DNA from: Dimorphilus gyrociliatus
Lineage: Eukaryota; Annelida; Polychaeta; Dinophilidae
Assembly: GCA_904063045.1 (NCBI GenBank)
Contig: CAJFCJ010000006.1
Span: forward strand, 4,046,408 to 4,110,407
Reading direction: 5' to 3'
Length of the DNA stretch: 64,000 nucleotides
Position numbers and translations under genes: made by a program
Notes under the pieces: generated by a model
Seen by the model: the letters and a program-made list of their open reading frames with translations, nothing else
Told to the model about the DNA's origin: nothing
Databases searched by the model: none
In this document: positions 13,578-24,500 of the stretch, in pieces
Numbering within the stretch: position 1 is the first letter of the stretch
How the letters are laid out: each line of letters begins with the position of its first letter

Positions 13578-13937
13578 CTTATTTAAATAATGTAATATCG
13601 TTCGTGTAAGCTGAGAGTTAATCGAAAATGTTAACTTTGTTCAAATTAACAGCCAATGAAGTTTGTCTAAAAGTTCAAAGTATTTTAATGAGTAGAATCT
13701 TGCAAACTGTTTAATACATTTTATTGAAGTGAAAATATGAAATTAAGCTTTTTACTGTTTCATTACATTACTCTCTCAGAGTAGTCACGCATAATATTTT
13801 TTATTACTCTTTACCAGTTTTCAAGTAAAAATCATGGGTACCCGTATATTCTACCAAAATATAGTATACTCAGCAAAGATTTTTGGACCACGCTGCTATA
13901 CTTTCATAGATCTAACACACATTTTAATGGTGTAACT
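13578..13937. promoter_or_regulatory. Divergent promoter region, TMCO3-like / TSEN34
   Basis: These 360 bp separate the start codons of the TMCO3-like gene (-) and TSEN34 (+), so they must contain both promoters and 5' UTRs. I see no clear TATA box or recognised factor site. Confidence 0.55.
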
Positions 13938-15034
13938 ATGAACAAAATAAAAATTAGAAAACTAGACGAAAACTACATGGTTTGGAATGCATCAGGTTAA
14001 TTTAAACTTTTTACTTGTTTATATTACTATATATTTTAGAATATAATTTACAACAGATATTATAGAGTTGAGAAACAAACATAGAATAGTTGGCAGTCTA
14101 ATCGGATGTTTACCTCGCATACCTCGTCAAAATCAACAATTAGGAAGGCCTCTGTTGCTTCTAAGAGAGGAGGCTGCTTTACTAATAAAAAGAGATATTT
14201 GTCAAGTTCTGAAAGAAATTTCAGAACCAACCAATCCGGATGACAAAGAGATCGAAGAATTCAAGATCAAAAGGGATCAACTGTATCACGAGCAAGTACT
14301 ATTTTAAAAAGATAATTTACCAAAAAAGGAAGTTTATGTACTCTAATAGTGATGTATTTTCGTAGAATATTTTGGCAAAGGAAGATAGATTAAAGGAACT
14401 TGAAAAACTTAGACCAAGAATTTACGAGGGTATGAAAAGAAAGGCTAAAAAAGATTCAAACATTAGTTCGGAAAAATTAGAAGAGAATGTTAACGAAAAA
14501 ATGAAAAATTTAGAAAAACGGATTGACAATTTACCAGAATCAGCTCAAATGCTTCAAATTCCTACAGGTTACTTGACAAAATATATCAAAATGCTAAGAC
14601 TGTTCTTTTTCAATTATCACCTTTTTAAAAGCTTGTACAAGGTTAATTGAAGCTCCAGAAGAAATAAATACTGTTGCAATCACCGACAAACTGGATGAAA
14701 CTAAAATTAGGGTTTTCGAAGATCTTCACGATAGAGGATACTTCCTAACTAATGGTTCAAAGTTTGGCGGAGACTTCCTAGTTTATCCAGGTAAATAATT
14801 GATAAAGAATAATGATTCTATTATAGTTTTTTTTCTTTATTAATAGGCGATCCGTGTCGTTATCATTCACATTACGTTGTAATCTGTTTGGAAAATCATG
14901 CCAAAATATCACCTCAACAATTTTCAACCTATTCCCGTTTAGCAACTATCGTTAAAAAGACAATTTTATTATCCTACCTTAAAGACGACTATACAGTACA
15001 CTATATATCATTAAATTGGGCTGGAATAAGCTAA
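13938..15034 (+). CDS. TSEN34: tRNA-splicing endonuclease catalytic subunit Sen34
   Basis: Five exons (13938-13995, 14057-14295, 14366-14567, 14632-14790, 14847-15034) join in phase to 281 aa; human TSEN34 is 310 aa. The N-terminal domain has the family block PRQNQQLGRPLLLLREEAALL, the middle is a Lys/Glu-rich linker, and the C-terminal endonuclease fold carries [20 protein letters not shown]. The catalytic triad is intact: Tyr of LVYPGDP, His eight residues later (RYHSHY), and Lys in IVKKTILL, matching human Y247, H255 and K286. The enzyme cuts the 3' splice site of intron-containing pre-tRNAs in the nucleus together with Sen2, Sen54 and Sen15. It is transcribed divergently from the TMCO3-like gene and converges on MUL1, with only 106 bp between stop codons. 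An AATAAA lies at 15089-15094. Confidence 0.95.
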
Positions 15035-15140
15035 TAACATTTTTAGATATTAATATTTATTTGATAAATTGATTAAAAAACTTATTTTAATAAATTAAAC
15101 AACATATTTTAAAATTCCTAAAAAATAGGATTATCCAACT

Positions 15141-16172
15141 CTAAGGATTGTAGACAAGAGCTACCCTGGCTATTGAACTTCTACAAACTGGACAGAGTTT
15201 TGGCGAAGGTAACGCTTCATAGCATTCAACACATATACAAACATGTCCGCACTCTAAAATTATCAAATCTCTTGGATTGCTCAAACAAACAGTGCATGAA
15301 TTGTCAGCTGCAACACTTTGGTCTGGTCTTCTCTTTCTTAATTCAAATGCTTGTTTCCTGAGGTCTTCAGCTTCTCTGTGTTCCTTCCAGTACCTATAAT
15401 ATTTTTTTCCTGCAGAAATAGCAACGCCAGTTAATACTATTGCACTTATTACCATCGTTGCTTTCCAAAACCCCTTCCAAAATGAATATTCTTGCACTAT
15501 TTGCTCTTTGGATGATTGTGTAAAAATAAAAGGAAAATTATCCGGCGGCGAAAGTATAGCTTTCTTTCCATCCGGAGATAAACTAGCTTTACCTATTACC
15601 ACAAGAGCTGAATTGAGAGGTAGCATGGATTCGGTCTCCTGATAGCCTTTGCTAACTTCTCCGTGAAATCTAGAAAGAACCTTATCAAAAAATCCAGTGT
15701 CAGCAGGTCTAATAAAATTATCGTATGTTTGCCTTAAAACGCCTTTTAAATCGTCTACCCTAAAAGCATCTTCCACTACAATATGAGCTTCTGTACCACT
15801 CGATAAGCCGAATTTGCAGAATTCTGTTTTATCTTGAAGAGTAGATGTTCTATCACTCCAGTATCCTTGTATTTTCTGGGTCTTATGCTCCCTCTTGAGA
15901 GAATTTCTTATAACACCTTGAATTTCTGGGTGGTACAACGATTTCAGAGGTGGTTCAAGGGCGCGTACAGTTCCAGAAACTGACACAAGTTTGATCGTTG
16001 CATTATCAGTTTCTAATAATTTCTTCGTCAGAGATTCATCAGCGACGAAGTCTTCAGTTTCTTTTAATTGCGAATATTTTTTTTTACTTGACCAAAAACC
16101 CAATGAACTGCACAGAAAGACTAGACCATCGGCAAGAGCAATATACAGTTCAGCTTTACAGTCAGGTAACAT
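15141..16172 (-). CDS. MUL1: Mitochondrial E3 ubiquitin/SUMO ligase MUL1 (MAPL)
   Basis: A single exon encodes 343 aa, close to the 352 of human MUL1. A first membrane segment lies at about residues 9-27 (LYIALADGLVFLCSSLGFW). The intermembrane-space BAM/GIDE domain follows at about 60-230, with an LSPPDNFPFIFT motif near its end. The second membrane segment is at about 240-262, and a C-terminal RING faces the cytosol. All eight RING ligands are visible: C293, C296, C308, H310, C314, C317, C327, C330. Family members sit in the outer mitochondrial membrane and ubiquitinate or SUMOylate regulators of fission and mitophagy. Start choice: the ATG directly precedes the first membrane segment and no upstream in-frame Met is convincing. 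The lack of introns is unusual beside its neighbours. Its likely poly(A) signal (TTTATT on +, 15056-15061) lies past that of TSEN34, so the 3' ends probably overlap. Confidence 0.95.
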   Translation of the reverse strand: MLPDCKAELYIALADGLVFLCSSLGFWSSKKKYSQLKETEDFVADESLTKKLLETDNATIKLVSVSGTVRALEPPLKSLYHPEIQGVIRNSLKREHKTQKIQGYWSDRTSTLQDKTEFCKFGLSSGTEAHIVVEDAFRVDDLKGVLRQTYDNFIRPADTGFFDKVLSRFHGEVSKGYQETESMLPLNSALVVIGKASLSPDGKKAILSPPDNFPFIFTQSSKEQIVQEYSFWKGFWKATMVISAIVLTGVAISAGKKYYRYWKEHREAEDLRKQAFELRKRRPDQSVAADNSCTVCLSNPRDLIILECGHVCICVECYEALPSPKLCPVCRSSIARVALVYNP

Positions 16173-16552
16173 CTTTTTGCTAATGAATGCTTTTCACTTG
16201 AAGTTTTTAATAAATCCTATCAAAACCCAATAACCTTCTACTTCTATTTCAAATTCATAATTTCAACAATTCTGTTTATATTTCATCAGTTGTTTCAAGC
16301 ATTGAAAAAGTCATGGCTCAGTTTAATATGGTTCTATGATCTTTTCTACTGTTAAAAAATTTCTCTAAATTTCATCATCCTTTGCTTCTTGGCACCTATC
16401 AATTTTATTAGATATTTTTTTTAAAACTTATTAGAGGAGAAAGCATAGGAATGATTATATGAGTTAATTCTGAAAACTTTTAAAATATTCAAAAAAAGTA
16501 CAGGTAACCTGTTTATAAATTCTCTCACCGAATCATCTTATATCGCTCACCA
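16173..16552. promoter_or_regulatory. Divergent promoter region, MUL1 / TMEM70
   Basis: These 380 bp separate two start codons on opposite strands. Both genes are intronless and encode mitochondrial proteins, so a shared promoter would make functional sense. No recognised factor motif stands out. Confidence 0.5.
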
Positions 16553-17110
16553 ATGTCACTAATAACTCGTCTGGCTATATCTCGTCCTTACTTAAATTCA
16601 CTAAGGATAAGCAGGCGGTCTCTATCTATTCTTTCCGTTCCTCCCCCTCAAACAGAAGATGGCAAACTAGTATATGAAGGCAAAATAACAGTTCAAGTAA
16701 AGTTAGTTAAAGGATTCTCAGTTACAACTAGTGCCCTAGGACTTGCTCTACAGCCTTTAGTGTTTAAAGGTTTGAGCACTTTACCTATTGTGCTACAAGT
16801 CATGATGGGAAGTGGAATAGGATTTTTTGTTCTGGCGACACCCCTCTTATTACATACTATAACCAAACGCTATGTAACTCATATGTATTATGATTCTGAG
16901 AAGGATACTTTTACAGCTACTACATTAAGTTTACTATTGAAAGAGAAACAACTAACATTTAAACCCGATGATGTAGAAGTTCCTGAAATTTCAGGAATAT
17001 TCTCGCATGTTAAAGCAAAAGGGAAACCTTTGTTCATAGATATTTCTGGTGTGTTGGACAAGGCTGCATATAAACGATTACTAAAGTACGATCAACCTAT
17101 AAAATTTTAA
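16553..17110 (+). CDS. TMEM70: TMEM70 homolog, mitochondrial ATP synthase / complex I assembly factor
   Basis: A single exon encodes 185 aa. The first 30 or so residues are rich in Arg, Ser and Leu with no acidic residue (MSLITRLAISRPYLNSLRI), as expected of a mitochondrial targeting sequence. The block GKLVYEGKI then matches the conserved G-x-L-V-Y-x-G motif of TMEM70. Two membrane segments follow at about 55-75 and 81-106, forming the family's inner-membrane hairpin, and the conserved stretch TPLLLHTITKRYV comes right after. The remainder is a soluble C-terminal domain. Human TMEM70 is 260 aa, mostly because of longer termini. In vertebrates TMEM70 helps assemble the c-ring of ATP synthase and complex I. 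It is divergent from MUL1 and converges on FIP1L1. Confidence 0.88.
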   Translation: MSLITRLAISRPYLNSLRISRRSLSILSVPPPQTEDGKLVYEGKITVQVKLVKGFSVTTSALGLALQPLVFKGLSTLPIVLQVMMGSGIGFFVLATPLLLHTITKRYVTHMYYDSEKDTFTATTLSLLLKEKQLTFKPDDVEVPEISGIFSHVKAKGKPLFIDISGVLDKAAYKRLLKYDQPIKF

Positions 17111-17558
17111 TAAATTCCATAAAAAAAAAGGAAATTATTATTGACTTTGAAATGTTAATGAAATAAAAATGTTGAATTTAAAATTGTCTGCAACATAAAG
17201 TAACTTAGAAATCGCTCATTACGTCCAATATTAATTATAAGCTTCTTTGAGAAAAATTAAATAAAGTTTACAAAGAATTGAGACTTTTGCTGATTATTTA
17301 CATTTGAATCCACATTCAAGTTTCTATAATCGACGATATTTGTCAGTATTGAATGACATGTAGAAAGTTTATGCTTAATGGATGAGAAGAGGAAATCGTC
17401 CATTAAGTAAGATGTTCAAATTTTTTAACAATTTTTATACAAAAGACAGCAAATAAAGGGTGAATTTTATAGTACCGATTCTAAATAGTAACGTCTTTTT
17501 AAAAAAAAAACAAGCAAAAACGTAAACAATCCGTTTCTGTATGTACAACACAACTGAA
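17111..17558. other. Convergent gap between TMEM70 and FIP1L1
   Basis: This 448-bp stretch holds the 3' UTRs of TMEM70 (+) and FIP1L1 (-). An AATAAA for TMEM70 lies at about 17161-17166. No convincing open frame, repeat or RNA gene is visible. Confidence 0.7.
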
Positions 17559-19738
17559 TTATTTTGTGTCTGAACTCGGAGTAACTTCTCGGGTGCCACT
17601 AGGAGATTGTTGCCGATCAGACGAACGCTCCGAATCTTTTTCCTTTTTAGATTTTTTACTTGATTTTTTATGTTTTTTGTGCCTTGAGGATCGTTCCTCT
17701 TCCTCACTTAATCCTCGTCTACAATTACGAAGAAAAGTTATATTTTACGTAATTTAATTAATTTAGTACAGTGCTCTTACTTTCTGCGTTCCTTTTCCTT
17801 GTCTCTGTCTTTAGGTCGTTCTGGACTTCTTTTGTGACGATCTCTCTCACGATCTCTTTCTCTGTCTCGATCACGATCCCTGCTTCTTCTCCTTTCTCTG
17901 TCGTAATCCCTGTACCTATCTCTATATTCTCGATCGTGATAGTAGTATCTTCTCTCTTCGTGGTATCTTCTTTCTCTATCTCTATCTCTATCTCTTTCTC
18001 GTTCTCTGCTTCTTGTTCGAGACCGTCTGTATTCCCTGTCATATGGTTTAACTATAATGGGAGACGTGATTTCTTTAATTCCATGTTCAGGAGGAGACGG
18101 TGTCATATCGTGACGAGCGTTAGGAGATTTGTTGGCTTGTGGAACAACCTGTTGCCATTGATTAGGATTTGGGGGGCGAGCAAATGGCAAACCAAATGGG
18201 GGCCTATCTGGTGGAGGAATATTAGGATTGAAGGCAGCCATGTTGGCAAGATTTCCTAATAGTGCTGCAGCAGCTACAGCCCCTTGAGGTGCAAACCCAG
18301 GCATTGGTCCATGAGGTGGAGGAAAACCCGGAGGAGGTATACTAAAATCTGGTGTTGGAACGCCAATAGTAGGTATAGATGCTGATATTGTTGGCCTTAT
18401 TGCATTTACAACGAGAGGTTTTGAAGAAGGTTGTTGCATAGACGCTCCTATACTTGTTGTGGGTGGTGGTGGAGGAGTAGAGTCTCCGTCATCAGGAGAA
18501 GGTGAAAGCGGTGGTGTTTCATCTCTTGGAGTAGCCACTAAAGGAACTGTATTCTGACTTGGTTTCGTCATGCCAGCGATAACTGGAGTTGCTGTTACAG
18601 TAGTAACACCAGTCGACCCAGTAGACATCATCATAGGTTTTTGACCTACTATAGTTAAATTTGGATTAGGAGCTCGCAGTTGAGTAGCAAAGTTAACCAA
18701 ATTTGTCGCCAATTTACCAATCATCAAGTTATCATTTCTTAAACGCTTTTGTTTATCACAATAAGATCGCCACGTCTCTTCTGTGAAGCCATAATTGAAA
18801 TAATCTGTTATATCAGCACCGGGTTTTCTCCAAGGTTTGTCTTCGCTCGAGTCCAAATCATAATCCAGAACAGCGGAACCATTTATGTTACCTGGCGCTT
18901 CCAAATCGATAGTACCCTTTGGTCCTGTTGCTGTTGGATGAACGGTTGTAGGTGTTGGCCTAACACATTCGAGTTGAGGCTTATTTTGGATGTTGTCAAT
19001 TACAATTCGAACATCATCTTCCGAGTCATCGTCTTCGTCGTCCTGATCACCATCTTTTTCATCCTCTTTGTCGCTTTCTTCATTTTCGGTAGGAGTACCG
19101 TTCGGCCTTTCATGATCTTCTGAAGTTCCGTTAAATTCTGCTGCTTCGTTTGTAGCATTCTGTTCAATCTGACAAAATAATTTTTTAAATAAAATTTAAA
19201 AAAAAAAACAATGAAGCAAAAGGAAGTCATAAAGGACTTTAAAGAATGCATAGTGTTTACCTCTTGTTTCTCCTCAACTGCATTCATTGAAGAACCCGCT
19301 TCCGAAGATCCTGAGCTTTCTATGGGATTGCTTTGATTGCTGTTTGAGCATTAACAAAATGTTAGATTATCACCTGAAACACATAGGCATAAAGCATATA
19401 CCTTTGTTGAAGGGCATCTTCCGGGCCATCGTCAATATTTTTTTCTGTAGGTTTGCTGCCTGATTCTGATGTTTCATATCACACATTTATTTATGGGATA
19501 TTTAAAGACTATATTAAAGTTAATGTTCGAATTTGAGGAACGTAACCGGCATGAGAGACATATCACGCTAATTGTTATAATAATCGGCACTAAGGACATA
19601 CATACTCTCTTATACTGCCTCATACGACGCTAAAGTGCCTCTTGTACTAAAGCTTTGAAGTAAAGTTTATATTAACTTACCACCGTACAGCCAGGCATCA
19701 TCGTCCATCTCTTGCGCCTTTTCTGTTGCATCCGCCAT
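17559..19738 (-). CDS. FIP1L1: Pre-mRNA 3'-end processing factor FIP1
   Basis: Five exons (19738-19681, 19465-19402, 19339-19261, 19168-17781, 17718-17559) join in phase to 582 aa; human FIP1L1 is about 594. The protein starts with the family's acidic DDDAWLYG motif, continues through a long Asp/Glu stretch, and then has the diagnostic Fip1 core: [20 protein letters not shown] followed by FNYGF and an aromatic-basic helix. A Pro-rich segment ([10 protein letters not shown]) follows, then an Arg/Asp and Arg/Glu repeat tail and a Lys/Ser-rich end, the same order as in human FIP1L1. Fip1 belongs to the mammalian polyadenylation specificity factor module of CPSF and recruits poly(A) polymerase to U-rich RNA. 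The alternating RD/RE codons create long open frames on the opposite strand that are not genes. It is divergent from ZNF330, 194 bp away. Confidence 0.95.
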
Positions 19739-19932
19739 TTTGAATCCTCCTGCAGAATACAGAAATCTGCGATTCTTGTGTTTCCTGTCAAAGCACGCAT
19801 GCGCTAAAACATGTCTACCAATTTTTGAAGGGTTTTTACAATTCGATAAGTGAATATCGTCTGCTCTAAACTCGCGGAAACTGTTATATGTGTTGAACAC
19901 GTTTTCGACGTTTCAAGTTAAAAAAAATCATC
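19733..19932. promoter_or_regulatory. Divergent promoter FIP1L1 / ZNF330 with YY1-like and NRF-1-like motifs
   Basis: Only 194 bp separate the start codons. CGCCATTTTG at 19733-19742 reads CAAAATGGCG on the minus strand, a YY1-like motif that overlaps the FIP1L1 ATG. CACGCATGCGCT at about 19794-19805 matches 10 of 12 positions of the NRF-1 consensus YGCGCAYGCGCR. The identical decamer CGCCATTTTG recurs in the COPB2/TMEM107 promoter. Motif calls rest on consensus matching by eye. Confidence 0.55.
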
Positions 19933-21087
<1,155 letters not shown>

Positions 21088-21589
21088 TCCGTTAATTCGA
21101 TATTTTATTATATATATATGACGATCGCAGTCATTAGCAAAAAATACAGTACAAAGTTGTTTACAATTAGTTCTAAATACCAGTACCGTATTTATACAAA
21201 TAAAAAACACTTGAACCAATATTAGGTAATATTTGAAAATCACGTATTCTTTTTACACTATTATCCGTATCATAAAATTTGTATAAAATCGTTACATTCT
21301 TGTGCATAAAGCAGGCAGGAATGTTGTTAGAACAAAACATAAAGCTGTTACTTTTTTGAAAGGAGCATAAAATTACAGAAATTAAAAAAATTAAACAATA
21401 TATTCTCTATACAATGCAGTTTGCGACTATTCCAAAAATTGTACATAAACCAGTTCGTATTCAGTCAATATGCACTTTCAAGAAAGAGCCACTTTTGATT
21501 TTTCATAAATACCAATGCAGAATATGTACATAATGCAGAAAATAACAGTTATTCAGAATAAAAATAGATGAATCTTCTTCAATTAATTT
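21088..21589. other. Convergent gap between ZNF330 and N4BP2
   Basis: These 502 bp carry the two 3' UTRs. Candidate minus-strand poly(A) signals (TTTATT-like) are present, together with many short A/T tracts. Open frames here are short and show no conserved motif, so I read the region as untranslated. Confidence 0.65.
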
Positions 21590-24500
21590 CTACAATTGAA
21601 GTTTGACTGCTCCTTCGTTTTCGTAACTAAAACTGCGTGAAAAATTAAAATTAAATTATATTAATAAATATTTAACTGCAATTGACAAACTTAATTTTTC
21701 TTGTTTTCAAATAGTTTAAGACAGCAGGTTTTATCTTGGCTCGACGGTCTTTACTATTGTTTCCTTGACCCGTTATGACTACAAGATGTCGCTTCCTTTT
21801 ATCTTGTCTTCTTTGAAGTTCTATATAAAAACAGTTAAATAGGTAATAATTTTTTATATATTGTTAATACCTTTTCGTCTTATATCTATGACATTACTGA
21901 GGATTTCGATTGCTTCATTGACGTGTAAATAATGCAAGTCCAGCTTTAGATAAGAATTTAATTGTCATATTCGAGCAGTTAAGTTGTTCATTTCTATTAT
22001 AGTAGAATACATACCTGATTAAATTGCTCCAATTCTTCTTTTCTATTATCAATTATCATATGACTAGCTCTAACATTGGCTTCTTTTAAATCTTGTGCCC
22101 ACTTCTCAGCAAGCTCAGAGTAGAATTGAGCAGTGTGATAATCGTTGCGTGCGTGAGCGTCACGCGCTTTCTGAAGACATTCTTTTCTTTTTTCGTTATA
22201 GTTTGCGGCTTCAGCTCGAAAATCTTTATATTGTGGTTCTTCTAAATTCTGATATAATAAATAGTCTTCACCTTCATCTTGTTGCATCAAAACGTAATTG
22301 TGCTTTTTCTTTTTTTCCTGAGCTACTTTGTATTCGTGTGTAAAGACATCTTCTGCTCCTTCCATATTCTCTAGAATTGCATTAATTTGTGATTCAGTTT
22401 TTGTAAGATCATATTTCATTTGTTCAAAAACATCATCAATCAATGTCTTGTCCAATACTGCGTATTTTTCGTACAGTTTATCTCTCTTTAATTGCGTGGC
22501 CATTAAATTCTCCAATCCTGCAGCCTCCTTTTGGTGCTTCATTCTCTGTTAAAATATATTTTTTATTCTGAATAACAATTTAATCAATTTCTTACCAGTT
22601 GTTTCTCCTGTTCTTCTCTGGCTGCATCCTCATCTTGTTTTTCTCTGAAACTAATATCAATACCTCCCACAGCACCTTCAAGTGATGGAGATGCTGGTCT
22701 TGGAGCATTAGTTTTTGTGTTTGTTTTGGGTAATAATTCATTAGATGGACTGCCATAAAATTTTTCTAATATGCTCTCATTCGGTTCTGCAAGTATATTT
22801 AACATATAATTACAATTTTAGCTGAAAACAATTAATTTTACCTTCTGTGAGCCCTTTAATGGATTGAAATTGGTCAAGGCCAATTTGCTCTCTTATGGAA
22901 GCACTCCAGCACCTATGGAGACATTTTCCTGCTTTCATATTTAATCTGACATGCATATCAGTGGCTGTCATACTATCCAAATCAATTTCGAACCCGACTG
23001 AGCCAAAATTTTCAAGCAATTGTGCAGCTAAATCTTTAGGTAAAACGAAAATCATATCACTCAGTTGAGACTCACTATTGGGTTGATTGGTTTTTGGGGG
23101 TTTCGACTTCTTTTGATCTGGACTAGGAGATATGACTACATTTTTTTCTTGCGGTTTTTTCGAGTTCACTTTAACGGCAGGTTTTCTTTTGGATCTACTC
23201 TGCTCAATTTCTAAAAGAAGATTAACCTTTTTATGATTAACTTCAACCACCTTTTCTTCAATTGCTCTTAGTTCTTCTTCCGTTTTTCGCTTTTTTATAT
23301 TTTCATGAATTAATTCAACCAAGGAAGGAATGTGATTTTTTTCACTTTCCTCACGTCTCTCCTTTTCTCTTCGTTTTTTGTCTAATAACACTTTGTCTCG
23401 AACCTTCTTGGAAACTTGGCTTTTACTTTCAGACAATATGTCACAGACTTCATCGACGTTCAAGTCACATTTCCTTAAAAGGTCTTCCAAAAATTCTTCT
23501 TGTAAATCTGGATAGCAAGAAATAAGAAAATTTGTTTTTTCTTTTAAATCACCAGTTTGAGTGAAATTATTCGATTGATTGTCCCGGTATTTCGGAAGTT
23601 TAGTTTCTTTAGTTATACAGCGTGGGTGAGCTTTCATGGTTTTATCAGCGAGTTCGTGTATTCCGAATTGAGATGTTTGGCAGGTTTTACTAGAATTTTC
23701 ATAATAAGGAGGGTACTCTGTTGGTAATAGGCCTTCTTTATGCCGCTTCGGCGGTGAATGAGCAGAGTTTACTTCAAGCCATTCGTCATGGGTAAATTCC
23801 TGTGGTTATGGTTTTAGCAAGATTTATTATTTTTATAATCATGAAGTATGTTTGCTGAACTTACGTTGGAGTACTTCCTTCCGGATTGTCTGCGTTCTCT
23901 TGTTTCAATAGCCTTGTCGTTTTCTTCTTCAAAACTACTGTCGCGATCCACAATTTTTAAATGCGCTGCTAGTTCGGTTAATTCTTCATCAGTGAATCCA
24001 GTTAAATTAAGTTTTCTCGACCTTTCATATTGAAAATTAGTACCAATTGGTGGAGCATTTTTCGTTATTTCTTCCACTTCCTCATTTATGAAATCTTCAA
24101 TAAGGCGATCAGTAACTGCATTTTCAACACTGGGACTTAAGATTGAAGCATCACAAGTAGAGCAAGACAAGCGATTAACATTTTGATTTGAGTCTTTTAT
24201 TTCTTCTTGTTCTAATTCATTTGGTGAGCTTTCATGAAAACCTGAGTCAGCTGGTCGTGGTGAGTCGGATGATTGATCCTCCATCAATTTAGATTTATCA
24301 CGACGAGATTTAGTCTTGCCTTTGTCTCTCTTATTTTCATTAGATAATTGATCTTTGATACTTTCCTTCTTTTTCGCTTTTCTGGAATAAAATATGTTTT
24401 TAATTATTTGTTAATGCTTTTAGGTTTAATAAACTTACTCTAAAGCGGCCTTTTGCTTCTCTAATATGTTATTCTGTATCCATTTTTTCCCCATGATGCT

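Noticed and set aside
15991..16233. Plus-strand open frames opposite MUL1
   Set aside because: They mirror an intronless conserved gene, and no start, splice or motif evidence supports them.
17771..18259. Long open frame on the plus strand opposite FIP1L1
   Set aside because: It is the antisense shadow of the Arg/Asp and Arg/Glu repeat codons and encodes a monotonous Ser/Val/Ile/Phe string with no conserved motif.
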